A DNA stretch of 64,000 nucleotides from Dendrophyllia cribrosa (taxonomy: Eukaryota > Cnidaria > Anthozoa > Scleractinia > Dendrophylliidae), in NCBI GenBank assembly GCA_024195265.1, contig JAJLRJ010000009.1:31809274-31873273 (forward strand). Direction: 5' to 3'. Within the stretch, counting starts at the first letter, position 1, and each line of letters opens with the position of its first letter. Below are positions 25,199-40,100 of this stretch, one piece after another. The translations under genes were made by a program, and so were the position numbers. Under the pieces are notes generated by a model, which saw only the letters and a program-made list of their open reading frames with translations, did no database searches and was not told the origin of the DNA.

Positions 25199-28100
25199 AA
25201 CCTTGAGATGGACCAGCATCCCATCCCGGGGAGAGTAGTAATTCTCTGTTGCTTCATGCTACAGAAACCGGGTTAAGTTCTGGCAGTTGCGAGCCTCTAA
25301 CCTCGTGAAGACTTTACCTACTTTACCATTCACTGGTTTGATATAAACTACAACAATTATTCACCTTAGTATCGGTGAAGAGTGATAGTAAATATCCACC
25401 AATATTCACCTCCACTTAGGTGAATAATTGTTAAGTATAACAAAAGACGCGCTATAATCAAACCTTTGTATAATTTGTCCTACAAACAAGACATTGCAAG
25501 ATCAGTTAAGACTCACACACAGAAAGCAACCGCTTGTGAAGGTATGGTAAAGTTAAAGGCCTACCTTCACCCAAAAGACGTTGCGGTCGTTTGTTTTTGT
25601 TTTGAAATGCTCCATTATTCATACACGTGATCTGATTGGTTGCACGCATTCAAGCGTGAATTTCGTGTTACACGAAATTCAGCACAGAAAGTGATCACGG
25701 CGCGCACAGCATTTAGGGTGAAGGTGGGCCTTTAAAATCACATACGAGACACAGGCAGCCCACCCGGTTTCCGTAGCATGAAGCAACCAGGACTACTGCT
25801 ACCGCCCATCAGCATTACCCCAGGCAGAGTTTCTTGTCTAAGGAAACAACACGATGGCAGAGGCAGGCCTCCAGCCACTACACCACCGCGCTATCACAAC
25901 CGCTTGTGCAACTGCGACTTAAAACTTTCCAAACTCACTGTAAAAACATTTGGTTTCTTCCTAGGGCTCCTGCTGAGGAGCCTGTCCCTTCCTTCGAAGG
26001 ACTCAGAATCCATGGACCCTGCTGGTGTACTCGGCGGAGAATCTGTGCTTCCGGTCGGAGTGTAGATGAGGACTGGGTCTAGGTGAGGAGGTTCCAGAGT
26101 CTTATCTCCTTCAGCGCTGTCCAGCTGCCACCCAGAGCTGGACTTTTCCCGAGCTGATTGTAAAGAAAATGATATTAAATAGAGATATGGCTTTGCTAAA
26201 TGCCTAACTCCCTAATAAAGAATGCCCATATCAAGATGGCTAAATTCTGATTTTACCCAGGCGATTCTTGAGGCGATTTTCAGTGAGATTTCATACTGTC
26301 TGTGTCAGCACACTATACTACCGGAGATTTTCCCAAAGAAAGCAGAGCGCAATCGATGCCAGCATTATAGCTGCATTACGGAACCTCCAAGGAATCTTTG
26401 ACCTTAACCTTAACCTCACAAGCGCTGCTGGACAAATTCCGAAACCGCAATCATATCGCCACTAAAATCGAATAAAAAATCGTCTGTGTAAACGGCCCTA
26501 AGTTTATGACATGCTCAGCCCAAAACCTCGACTGCGCATGTCACAAACTAGCTGCAATCAATTACATCCTCAGCGGATGCATACCTGGAATTCTTTCTGA
26601 CGCGCACAATTTACAATGTGAAACCACAGAAAACTGTATATCACTGTAAAGCTTATAACATGCGGGATCCAAATACATGATGAGCACGTGCAAGCCTTAC
26701 ACGGGCAGGTTACTAAAAATCTACTCAGTAGCATAGATCATAAGGGCTGGTTCCCACTAGCGACGTAATCGGAAGAGGAGTCGGAGTCGGAAGCGTAAGG
26801 AGCCTTACATTCTAGTGGAAATAAAAAAAGCGTCGGAATCGGAAACATCAGAAGATTTCTCGTTTCTTCCGATTCCGCATCTTCCGTCGCTTATTATCCG
26901 CTTACATCGTTTTAATTTCCACTAGATCATAGGGTTCTTGCAATTCCAATTCCGCTTCCGATTCCGCTAACGTCGCTAGTGGGAACCAAGCTCAATCCTT
27001 TCAGAAACAAACCTGCGTCGTTGTGGGCGCCCCCTCCTGTCCCCTCTGGGGGGTTGGTTTGCCTGACCACATCAACAATAACTGACCCACTGTCTGTGCT
27101 GGTGCTCACAATCTCCGCGTGCTTATCACTGCGTGGTGATAAAACTAAAGAAAAGAAAGAAAGAAAAGCTTTTGGCTTTGCGGTCCTTTGCCACTTTGTT
27201 TGATTTGAGAGACATGTCAAACGAACAAAAGTAACTGCTGAAATACAGGTCACGCTAACAGGTCATAGGGCGACACATCGGGGTTACATTTGAGATTTTA
27301 TTCGTGGAAGGAATGGGTAATCGAAACCTATGTTGATAAAAATTACCAAAATAGTGAACGAAAATACCAAAATCAAAAGTAAAGCACCTCAGTAAGAAAC
27401 AAATGAAAAGCTGATCGTACAGTTTTATTCTTAAACTGTACAATCAGCCTTTCATTTAATTTGTTTTATATTGTTTCTGCTGATCAGATCCTTCCCAAGG
27501 ATTCAGTGCTTCGAGTTTGTCGAATGGTCCTTCCATTTACAATTTTTTTCACCTCAGTAAGGATAAGATATGAAACGGTAATTACTCGTGGCGAAGCCGA
27601 CGAGTTATAAATCCGGCTCTGTTTTTCTCGTGTCACATTAGTGCATGTAACTTTATGCACGCATATTTTAGTTTCACTAGTCTGATTGGTTGACACGCGA
27701 CCTCGTGATCTCGCTCTTGATTTCAAGATGGCGGCAAAATCTCTCCGTGTGTTGACTTGAGAAGCAGAAGGAAGAATAACAGCGTGCAAGTTTTTATAAC
27801 AATGCAAGGCGTTCATGAATGAATAGGACCGTTTGATATTGTGTTCGCCGCTTATTGCTGTGGGATTTTTGTTCCGGCAAGTTTTGTGTAATATATAACT
27901 TGCCATTTCAGTTAGCGATCGTGGTTTAAAGTGTCGGCTACTGAATGCAGTGAATGTAGTGTAGTCTTACTTTTTAGACATCATTTTAAGCTTATTTTTC
28001 TCCGTAAAAGTACTCAAAACACTCCGGAATCAATACTGCAATGGGTTAAAGAAGCCACGAGTTCAAGCTGTGTACAGCTTCTCGTTTCGTTTAAAAAGGT

Positions 28101-31100
28101 GAAGCTAATCTATAATAAAAACACAAACTCACATTCTCCTATTTGAGGATCATCTACAATGGCCGTGCTGATGTCACTATCCAAATGAGATGTCGTATCC
28201 CTGTTCTGAATGCGCATGATCCAAGAAATATTGCCGCTGGGTCGCCGGATAAAAATCTCCGCCCATCCTTGACAAACACACTGGCAGTTCTGGGGGTTAA
28301 TTACAGGGACAAGAGGCTCGCTATGCCTCCGCTCAGAAGCAACGCTACCACGAGCTTCTGACAACGACTTAAGTTTTGCAACATCAACAGAGTACGTCTT
28401 GTGAAGAGCTATTTTGTCCATGCTCGAGAATTTGTTTTCAGGCTTCGAGGATCCTTCAGTGCTTATCTGAGAACTTGCGGACGCCTGAGTGCCAGTCACG
28501 TGACTTGCAACCGTGCCGTGGTTGCTGGAAGCCTGGGAAGCAGACTCTTCTTTCGAGCCATCTGCTGCAGTGCTTCTCTGTTTGGGACCCTTCTCGACTT
28601 TAACTTTCTCTTTGTGTGTAAGGTTCGCTGTTCTTTTCCTCAGCGACAGGCAGTTCTCGCACACTCCGTCCAGGCCGATGTACGTACCGGAAGTAGTTAT
28701 AGTAACAATAGTGTTACTGATCATCCACGTACGAGAGTGACCGCTGGCCAGCATAAACTCTACAGCTTTGGTCCTGAACAAAAACAGTACGTTTTATCAA
28801 CATTTTGCTCTCTCTCTCTCTACATCAAGAGGAAACTTAGCTCCAGTTGCTAAGGAAAACTTTTTCCAGTGGTTAAGTGTATCTGGCCCTGGTTATTCAA
28901 ATAATAATCATCACAGCTTATGCCTTACGTGACTAAACGCAACTGACCAGAGAGCGCGTTATTTTACAACAACGAATAGTGCTATAGAAACGAGTTAAGA
29001 ATACAAATAAACACATCACCTCCATAACGCTTACCTGTTTGGTTGTGACATGCAAGGTGCAAATGTGTATCTCGCCATCATGTCCATACAAACTTCACTC
29101 ATCTCGGCATGCAGCTCACATGCAGCCTCGGTCTCCTTGTAGGTCACGGGCGAGACCGACCGATGTACGATCTGGGGCGAGGGCTGATTACTAATGCTTC
29201 CACTGCGGGCTCTGGCTGCGGCTAAAGCGGGGCTATCTGGTCTGGAGTCATAACGCTCCGGGATTATAGCACTTGATTTAAGACCCTACAAAAGATATAT
29301 TCTTTGATTTTCGTATACCTGGATTTCAATCCTCAATTAACGTAATTCCCCTTTTAGAGTCAAGACTTCAGCCATAAGTTGAAGTAATATATCAAACACG
29401 AGGCAGAGTGTTTCATCAGGATATCCAAACACCGAGAAGTGGGTTGAAAAACGAGGCGCAGCCGAGTTTTTTTTAACCAACTTCGAGGTGTTTGGATACC
29501 TGATGAAACACACTTTCGAGTGTTTGATATAGCTTCTCAAACTGAATCATTAAGTGCAGAGAAAACGAAGGAATAAAATCGCCAAAACCCATGCAAATTA
29601 AGACCGGGTATCAAACCTCCTTCACGGTAGTGATTTCCTTTGTGTTCTCGTCACGAATTATTAATGAGTTTGAGAAATTCCAATAAAAACCTATTAAGCA
29701 GCACTTTCCCATGGTGCTGTGAATGGACCAAATCTTAAGGAGTAGACCATTCCCACCTCCTTTCTCGATTCCTCCGGCCATCCTTTTAACCAAGTTTGGA
29801 TCATTCACATTGTGTGCAGTAGACATTGAAAATCCTAAAGAGTGACCTTTTAAATGAAAGCTACTGCCTATTACTTTCCTGTGGTAACGTTGTACAATAT
29901 TGTCCTAAATTATGAGTCTGTGGATAAAACTCCTAGAGTGTGACCATTTAAATGAAAGCTCTTAGCTATACGTTTCTGTGGTGCTGGTTATTATGCTGTC
30001 CAGAGTGGTTACATCCTTCGAAGACAGTGAACGAAATCGTAAAGTGAGCATTCGAAAGTTATTGAGCAGTAACTTACTGGAAGCAACTTCATTTAAAAAT
30101 GACACAGCCAACGAGCAGACAAGAACAAACCTTGCACTCAGGAAAAGCTTATTTTGTGGTGCAAAGAATATAAATATCACTTTGAAAACTCTAAAGTCCA
30201 GCCTCTCTCACCTTGCTCACAAATCCAACAAATGCTTTGCGGTAAGCAACACGTGACCGCACAAACCATGCGGCGATTACGTGATAAGCAAGGGTCACCG
30301 TGTATTGAGAGTACCTGTGTGAAGATGAAATGTTTGCATGAAATTAACGCATTTAATCACTTTGTCTTGGACAAAACTTGGTAGCTTGCCCAAAATTATC
30401 GTAATGACTTGTCGTCTTTTGCAAACTAAAATAAAGAAGTGTTGTTATTGAGCATTTGTTTGAAACTTACTGTAAATAAGGAAACGGTCTCCCAATATGT
30501 GGAATAACAAAATCACTCACTTTCCGCACAAGCATAAGAAGACTTCTTAAGTCATTCCATATTGAACAAGAATCTCTTTGCGAAGATTTTTACGGGTGTC
30601 TTAGAAAAACTTCAAAATACGAGTCTCGTAAAGCTTAAGAAATAATAAGCTAGGTTTGCTTGAAAAAATTGTTTTTTAAATAATAAAATTCACTTCCATG
30701 AGTCTACTACCCTTGCCATAGTTTGACCTTAACGTTGATACTTATTCCTTAACAAGTTCGCGCAAATTATCAACCACAGTTCCACAGAATTAAACCAAGA
30801 AATTTTCCAGTTGTCCAAAAACGTTTCTAAAGCTTTTGCTCGGAATTTCTGGCAGCCAGAGATGTAAGTTAACCATATGAAATTAAAAAAATCAGCAATA
30901 ATAATAAAAAAAACTTACTTAAATGGATCCGTGTACGGCAGACAAATAGCAAACACGCTTTTGTACTGGCTGTCCTGAAAACTGGCGTACAAATGAGGTA
31001 AATGAACGAGGCCTGTTAAAAAAAACATCCATGATGTTAATCGATTGGCATAACTAATTAAAAGTGATTAAAATTTAAAATAAAAGTCCCACGATGTTTT

Positions 31101-34100
31101 AATTTTTTTTTGTTTAGCGTGGAAATTAAACTCTACTTTATCGAAATGCATCAAAGGTGTCTTGTCAGGGATTTAAGTACAGCATAGAAAAAATAGATTG
31201 AAAAAAAGGTGTCAGTGATGGTTTGATGGTTTTCAAGTCCACAGTTTCATATCAATTTTATTCTAGTAAATACGTTGAATTACATAACAGCTTCACCTGA
31301 GAGGAACTCCAACATTGGCGCTGCCATGGAAACGGTGGCGGAGATCTGGGTCAAACGGACCAGAAGAGCTGGGAGAAGACTGGAAAAAGAGAAAAACACA
31401 GGTCAAACACAACACTTAAATTACTTAAATAACTGGCTTGGTGAAACACGGCTGTTAAATAATACATATAGTACACATGTCATGAAGTGAAACATAATAA
31501 AATATCTTACGGATAAAAAAATTGAAGAAAGACTCACCTTTTCATCACTGCCTGCATTTCCATGGTACACAAAGTCAGGGATGAAACACACAGTACGGCA
31601 CACTTGGTCACTAAACCCAACTCCAATGTCCTGACCAACTCAAACTATAACAAATTACGAACTAAGGTATTGCTTATCCACTTCTTCACCATCAACAAGT
31701 CTGAAAACTTATCTGCTGTGCTTCAGATTTTTTTATTGTATTCTGATCGGCTCGGTTGAACAAATTGGGTAACTCTTAGGGGGCATTGTAAACTGTTTCT
31801 TATTAGAAGTTGAAAAACATACCAAAATCATAGAAAAGCCAACAATAATGATCTGACTTTGTAGAACGATACACAACAAATGACGGGAAATCACGGCGAA
31901 ATAAGGGTGCGATGAGGGGGATGGATATGGACTAAAACGCCGATATCTGACATGCCAGATATCGGCGCGCTGATCGCGGCGATGCAAATACAATGCAGTG
32001 CAATGTAACTTTATTTAGTGTATACTAAAACAGTGGATAGCGTTGTTGGCGCGCTTTGATTGGCTACTGAAACTCGGGAAAGCAAGTGCTATTCACCTCC
32101 AAGCATTTTGCGCGCAAGACTTGTAATTGTTGACAGGAATAAATGAGAGCAAGTGAGTTAAAATCATCATTTTCGCGCCATATTATCTCAATGTTTTAGT
32201 ACATTATACGGTGTCCTACAATGCCTTTGACACAGTGAATAAAACGTCTTTTTAGCTTTCTTTTGCAATAAAATTTTGTCGGAAATGTTAACTTTAAAAA
32301 TCATTTTGGTCTTGTACAAAACACCTATCTTCGCCATGTAAACAAGAAGGCAAATTTAAGGAAACTTCGAATTAGTAAAATGCAGTCTGGTACATGAGTT
32401 TTAGGCAAAAAAACAACACTACATTATAGCTGAATCTGTCTTTTATTTATTCTGAAATTATTTTTGGTGGCCCGTGAATACAGCGCTACTGAGAGATTTA
32501 TCCGTGAAGGCTATTTTTAGCTTGACACCAACTTCGCATTCGATTTAATTGAATTTTAAGCGCTGGAATGACGGCGAGCTTAAGAACGAAACAGCGAAAT
32601 TGGCCCTTAAACAGGTCTTTAAAGCTTTGAAAACAACATTTACATGTTTTAAGCTATAATATTCATATGATTTTTATCTAGGACGCATTCAGTTAAAATG
32701 TAAGCTATAATCATATGTATCATTGATCGACTTTGTTGCCGACGTATCACAATACGGCATAAGTCTTTGAACAGTTCAAGGAATGTTTAAGTTAGCTTGT
32801 CTCGCCTTTTCCTTGTTGTAAGCAGCAGAAATACAAGGATTCTTACATAGATATCTCACAAAAACCATGGCTTGCTTGACATTACAGCATTTGATATTCG
32901 CAAAATGTTGTTACAGATGTTTCGTTATTTACACACAGTGTACTCACATAAAAATATCCGATGACTGCCAATCCAAATGTCGCAGGCATAAATGTACGAG
33001 AAAACATTAAGGACAGAAAAATATAGTCACATCTTGCCGTCCATTTAGTTGTATTAAGCGATACAAAAGAAACCATCACTCGTAAATAACAAGAGGTCAG
33101 TGAAAGGCCATAAAATAATTGGTTGCGTGACCTAGTCACGTTCACATGCACTCCCAGTGGACCGGGCAGAGATTATTTATTAAACGAAAAAAGCCAATGA
33201 TGCGGGACTTGGGAAGGCTTAATTGTATTTGACTCCCACATCCCCTGAATCAAACGAAAATAAAGGCCGAAAACTGAAAGAACTGATTCAATACTACAAA
33301 CTTGTCATTTTTCCCGTGGGTACCCCTGTCCGTCGCCACCATTGCCATGCTAGATGCATACTTTCTAACAGCATACCGGTTATACCGGGTTTTTAGTTAG
33401 CTTTCAAGGGGGGAGGGTGTATTATATCCGGGGGGGGGGGGGGGCTTATATGCGGCATAAAAAAACGTTTCAGAATGAGATAATATGAAATAAGCTGAGA
33501 CACACAGCATTATCAGACTTTTTAAAATACGTTTTTTCACTTCATTTCAATATTGCTCTGCACTATACATAGGCTTAGACACAAGTTTCTCGAAAATTCC
33601 TTAAAAGTTGCCCCAAATTTATAAAAAAAAAGTTGCCGAAAAGTTGCCCCAATTTTGCCCTCTCTTTTTCACCACGAAGTTACTGGCGCGGAAAAAATAA
33701 TGTGGAATTGCTTTTATTTGTGATTCATTTCTTCAGGTATAGATACTTTTCTTAATAAAAATCATATTTCTTTCTTTTAACAAAACTAGATTACAAACGA
33801 AAACTGACCAGATTACTGTCCCAATAGTCAGTTGTATTATGTACACAGAATCCTTTAGCAGTGATACTAGTAAAGGCCATTGCAGTAATACTAATAGACA
33901 GTCATCATTTATGGCACCAAGAGCTTTTTCCTCTGGTTGCCATTGTAGCAAAGCATTACCTCCAATGAATCAATAATGATTCGTCTGGATTTTCCGCTTT
34001 CTTGAAATAGCGCCCTTAATTGGAACACTCAGGTTTGCTCCGAGCCTTTTGGCTTTCTCGATAGGATCATTTGATTCACCTTCATTCGAAGAAATGTCCT

Positions 34101-37100
34101 CCTCTGAACTTTCAACAAGAGCAGCCATGTTGAAAAACTTGCTCTTATTGGTGATACTGCTGACCGGAGTGACCTCAAAAACCACAGGCAACCCATTTAA
34201 GTAGCCAAAAAGAAAGGGTCAGGTACTAGTACTGCTGAGAGGAGCTCACGCACTCTTTATGTCATGTTTGAGTCATATTTATGATAAGTAAGCTCTTATA
34301 TCATAATCATATATTTATTAAAATACTTTTGGCTGTAAAACAAAAAAAAAGTTGCTCGAAATGGCAAAAGTTGCCAAAACGTTACCGAGCAACTTGTGTC
34401 TAAGCCTAACTATACATACCGTATACGTTCCTAACATTTTAATTGAAATGGTATAGTGTTCTGTTAAAATGTTATATCATGGAAATAAAGAAAAGAAGGG
34501 GAGGGCTAATATCCGGGGGGGACTTATAACCGGAATATTATTTTTGTTTGCAGGTGGATGGACCTAAAAGTGGGCGGGTAGGGGGGGGGGGGGGGGGGGG
34601 GGGGGGCATTTCTGAAATTGCGACGATAGTGTTAAGAGTTGTTTTACCAGAAAAATGTCCCTGATTTGAGATTTGTGGAAGGCGCTGGAATCGCCAAATA
34701 CTGTGAGCTGGATGCCCGACGTTAGCCAAACAAAAATAATATTCCGGTTATAAGCCCCCTCTGGATATTAGCCCGCCTCTTTTTTTCTTTATTTCCTTGA
34801 TGTAAACATTTTAACAGAACACTAAACCATTTCAAATAAAAAGTTAGAAACGTATACGGTATGTATAGTGCAGAGAAATATTGAAATGAAGTGAAAAACG
34901 TATTTTTATAAGTCTAATAATGCTGTGTGTTAGTCCGCTCAGCTTATTTCATATTATCGCATTCCGAAACGCTTTTTTATGCCGCTTACAAGCCCCCCGG
35001 ATATAATACACCCTTCCCCCTTGAAAGCTAACTGAAAACCCCTTAGGTATAACCGGTATGCTGTTAGAAAGTATGCATCTAGCATGGCAATGGTGGCGAC
35101 GGACAGGGGTACCCACGGGAAAAATGACAAGTTTGTAGTATTGAATCAGTTCTTTCAGTTTTCGGCCTTTATTTTCGTTTGATTCAGGGGATGTGGGAGT
35201 CAAATACAATTAAGCCTTCCCAAGTCCCGCATCATTGGCTTTTTTCGTTTAATAAATAATCTCTGCCCGGTCCACTGGGAGTGCATGTGAACGTGACTAG
35301 GTCACGCAACCAATTATTTTATGGCCTTTCACTGACCTCTTGTTATTTACGAGTGATGGTTTCTTTTGTATCGCTTAATACAACTAAATGGACGGCAAGA
35401 TGTGACTATATTTTTCTGTCCTTAATGTTTTCTCGTACATTTATGCCTGCGACATTTGGATTGGCAGTCATCGGATATTTTTATGTGAGTACACTGTGTG
35501 TAAATAACGAAACATCTGTAACAACATTTTGCGAATATCAAATGCTGTAATGTCAAGCAAGCCATGGTTTTTGTGAGATATCTATGTAAGAATCCTTGTA
35601 TTTCTGCTGCTTACAACAAGGAAAAGGCGAGACAAGCTAACTTAAACATTCCTTGAACTGTTCAAAGACTTATGCCGTATTGTGATACGTCGGCAACAAA
35701 GTCGATCAATGATACATATGATTATAGCTTACATTTTAACTGAATGCGTCCTAGATAAAAATCATATGAATATTATAGCTTAAAACATGTAAATGTTGTT
35801 TTCAAAGCTTTAAAGACCTGTTTAAGGGCCAATTTCGCTGTTTCGTTCTTAAGCTCGCCGTCATTCCAGCGCTTAAAATTCAATTAAATCGAATGCGAAG
35901 TTGGTGTCAAGCTAAAAATAGCCTTCACGGATAAATCTCTCAGTAGCGCTGTATTCACGGGCCACCAAAAATAATTTCAGAATAAATAAAAGACAGATTC
36001 AGCTATAATGTAGTGTTGTTTTTTTGCCTAAAACTCATGTACCAGACTGCATTTTACTAATTCGAAGTTTCCTTAAATTTGCCTACTTGTTTACATGGCG
36101 AAGATAGGTGTTTTGTACAAGACCAAAATGATTTTTAAAGTTAACATTTCCGACAAAATTTTATTGCAAAAGAAAGCTAAAAAGACGTTTTATTCACTGT
36201 GTCAAAGGCATTGTAGGACACCGAATGTTGCGATAACAGGAGCGTTTTGAAAATGGTCCAAAATAGCCAAAATTCAATGGTCCATGAAAGCACCCGCGGA
36301 CTCAAAAGGCTAATTTTCGACTTATCGAAATTTTGAAAAAAGTAAAATGAAATCGAACCTTTTAAACCCATTTTCGAAAATAGGTCACTAAATAGGTTCT
36401 TTTGGTAAAATAAAAAGAAATTCGAAATTTTGCCAGTGTCGTCGGATTCTCGATATTTACAGACATCCGCTCTTAATTATACACAAGATACACGTGGCGA
36501 TTTTCGAATAAAATCACCTAATGTGTACCTAGTGTGTACCTAGTGTGTACCTAGTGTTTACCTAGTGTATACCTAGTGTGTCGCTGGCTTAACACTAACG
36601 TAACACTGACCTGTCGTCCTCTGTCCAGACTGGAGTGGTATGTGGCGAGAACTGTTAAGACCTACGAAATACAAACTCACATAAGTTTGGTGTATGGACA
36701 CACGACAAAACCTCATCTTGTTCGGAAAATAGAGCGGTTTTCTATAAAGTGTAGTAAAACCAAAACCAAAGTAATCACTCTGGCCAATCACAACAGACGC
36801 AGACAATCCAATAAACCAATCAGAACTCCAAGCAAATACATGTAGCCGGAGCAAACACGTGCGAACAAATCACGATTGGCTTTGGTTTTACTTTTGATTG
36901 GTTGAGAAAGTGGCGCGAGATATTTTAGCCAATCACAAAGCGTAGCAATGCAAAACCAAAGCAAATGCGAAATTACTTTCGACACTCAATAGACCTTTTT
37001 AGTTTCCATGTTTTGTTTTCCCAATGTAGATCATGTGATGTTACCCTAGAGAACTGTTTCTTTTAAATTTTTTTTTTTTTTTCACGTGCATATGCATGCA

Positions 37101-40100
37101 TAATTTATGATAAGACAAAGGACAAATTCCCTTGAGAACATCACATGACCTACATTGGAAAAAAAAACATACAAGCTAAAGAGGTCTATTGAAAACCGGT
37201 CTAAAAACATGACTTCAAGAAACTCGCTCTTTCAATAATGTCAATAATAACTGAAAACCACTCTTAGCCAAGTAAAACCAAACCATCTCAGATTGGTTGT
37301 AACGTAAAAGGGCAGAATGACAAGTGTGTAGAATCAGTGACTGCATAAATAAAGATTAGCTGATACTCACTGGAAATATTAACGCTTGTAATCCTGCTCT
37401 ACCAACACCATGAGGAACACGACGAAGATCAATGATACAAGAAGGCTCTGAAACCTGCACAGAAAAACAGTCATGAGTGATGTCGATACAGTAATACAGT
37501 TTGTCAGCTTGCAAATGATTCAAGACCAGTCGGTCGTCCCAAACTCAGATTTAAAAACACTTGCAAAAGTGCACTCAAATGTGGAAACACTCTATAACCA
37601 AACAACAAAGGAAACTCGAGTTAAAAACTATTTTAATCGGTGTCACAGATACTAAATGTCTTTTGTTTAATTATTTAATTATGTTTTAGGTAAGCTACAT
37701 TTATGGAACTGTCGTAGAAATAATAGTTTTCCTTTTTTCTCTTCCTATAAAGAACTAGTTAAAGAAAATATAAAACCGAACGTCTCATTGCTGCGAAATG
37801 TAATAATCTGAAGATGCTTCAGGCTAAGTGGAAACTCGTTTCAAACAGTCATTTTCTAAATACATGGGTGTATAACTAAGAACCAATTGTGGAAAAAAGT
37901 AGTGTAAGAATCGTATTGTAAGGAAGTATTGTATTGTACGTAGTATAAGTATTGTAAGTAGTCTATGCTTTTAAATGCCTTGAAGACTTTTTTGGATCAT
38001 AATTATAGTTTTAATACAGGCTCTACTGTTCACAATTACAATACCGTCATGCCAGCGACCTAAGGATTAATAGATCTCGTTGTAATTACCTTCACAGTTG
38101 GCACGATACCTTTGGTCATAGGTCATAAACTTGGTGAAGTATGAAAGAAATCGAAATTTAAGTCTTCCATATGAAATTTTGATTTTAAAAGATGTACCCC
38201 AAGGTGAAAAACAGCGTTGCAAGCTTCCTTAAAGGGGCATTGTGACGCAGATTTTGCTGTGTTTTGGTCAAAATACACCAAATAGATGACAAAGTACCTT
38301 TGCTTAAACATAAAATTGCTCTTGGAACACCAAGAAAAAAATATCAAGTGATTTCTTCAAGGAAAAACAAACCATAATCCGTTTTTCTGTGATTTTTTCC
38401 ACGACACTTGGGAGGAACTTGAAAAAAATTGGCCATTTTTTTCAAGTTGCATCCATTTCCATCCTGGCCATCCGCAGCCAAAGATAACGAATACTTGTTT
38501 CTGTGCACTGGTAGAGTACTTGTTAACAAGTATGCACCATTATTTGTAGGTTTCCATTGAAACAAATAATGTTTTTTGGCTTTTCAAAGTGATACTAAAA
38601 ATATATAACATAGCCCCCTTTAAGACAGCAATCGAACGCACTCTAACATTGTATCACTGTGGCCGTACGAAAAAGTGTGAAGGGAAAAAATAAACAAGCC
38701 CGGAAGTAATATATCAAACATGAGGAAGAGTGTTCCATCAGGATATCCAAACACCGAGAAGTGGGTTGAAAAACGAGGCGCGGACGCGAGTTTTTTTAAC
38801 ACACAGTCGAGGTGTTTGGATACCTGATGAAACACTTATTCGAGTGTTTGATATAGCTTCTCGAAATGATCAATAAATGAGGAGAAATCAAATGAATAAA
38901 ATCGCCAAATTCTATGCAAATTAAGACTGGGTATCAAACCTCCTTCACGGTAGTGATTTCCTTTGTGTTCTCGTCATGAATTATTAATGAGTTTTAAAAG
39001 GACCCTTACCATGTGGCAGAGTACTTGCGTCATAGAGTTCAAGGCAGGATTGGCTGACAGTATTAGGCTCTTATTTTGTAGGACCTCGGGTAGCGCTGTT
39101 AAAACATGTTCCAGTACTGTCCAGTCCCACTCCTACGAGGTGAACAAGTAAAACAATAAAATGATCAAACAAGAGTGTTCTCAACTTGAACTATGAGGGA
39201 AATATCAGGCAATACACCTCATCTTGTGGGAGCAGGGATGGCGCAGTGGTGAGAGCGCTCGACCCCACCAATGTGGCCCGGGTTCATTTCCCGGACTCGG
39301 TGTCATATGTGGGTTGAGTTTGTTGTTAGTTCTCATCCTTGCTCCAAGGGTTTTTCTCCGGGTATTCCTCCCTCCTCAAAAACTAACATTTCTAAACTCC
39401 AATTCGACCAGGAATTTTTTGAGGGCCACTCGTATTTACCTAGAGTTAGCTTGATGCCATCCATCCTCTTCAAAAATTGTTATTAAATTGTTATCTTAAA
39501 GTGCATATGAAGTAATTTTTTATTTTGTCTTTTTTTGGAGGCTATTATGTCTTTATTTCGAAATGATAAAAGAAATTTGTCAGAAAAAAAATTAAAGCCT
39601 CTTTTTTGCCGTCCAAAGTAGCACAATTTGCAGAAATCAGTGTCCCGGAGACTGGGAACGAGTTGTCGATATCCATTGTGTTGATCGAGTAGTACTGTAG
39701 CTCTTCCAGACCTCTATTTTTATTGGCCCCGTAGTACTGTAGCTTCTATTGTGTTTAGGTCTAGGGCTATTGTTTCTGTTGTTTAACCTATTGTTTCGTT
39801 AACCAATCACTGAGCTTGTTTGGAAAGGTACAGCCTCTCCCTGTTGATGACGTAGAAAATGCTCACAGTGTGTTTCGTTCCATTTCTTCAAAAGAATGTC
39901 AGACTGTGATGAAATTATGTCGTGTACAGAGTCTCTGTCAGACAGACAGAAAGTCGCCGAGGTCGAAGACTTCTCCTTTGCCGCCATGATACTCGTGAGT
40001 TGAAGTATTTTCTACGTCACAGCCTTGTAATACAATAGCTTTGGCCGCGCGCTCGATAGAGACACTTTCTGGCGGAAAATTCAAAACTTTCAAGCCGAAT

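Noticed and set aside
24985..25200. ORF ending in a glycine run
   Set aside because: Translation of a SINE head and a poly-G tract.
29611..29826. 71-codon minus-strand ORF in a TSC2 intron
   Set aside because: Tested as a missing TSC2 exon; it has no tuberin similarity and half of it is the dispersed foldback repeat. The true exon is at 30212-30314.
32882..33151. 89-codon ORF with membrane-like segments, twice in the palindrome
   Set aside because: Considered as a receptor fragment, but no conserved motif supports it. Identity of the two copies is explained by the arms being identical. Kept only as a remark.
36576..36854. ORFs on both strands across exon 16 and the CCAAT MITE
   Set aside because: Only 36611-36661 is coding; the rest is antisense or MITE sequence.
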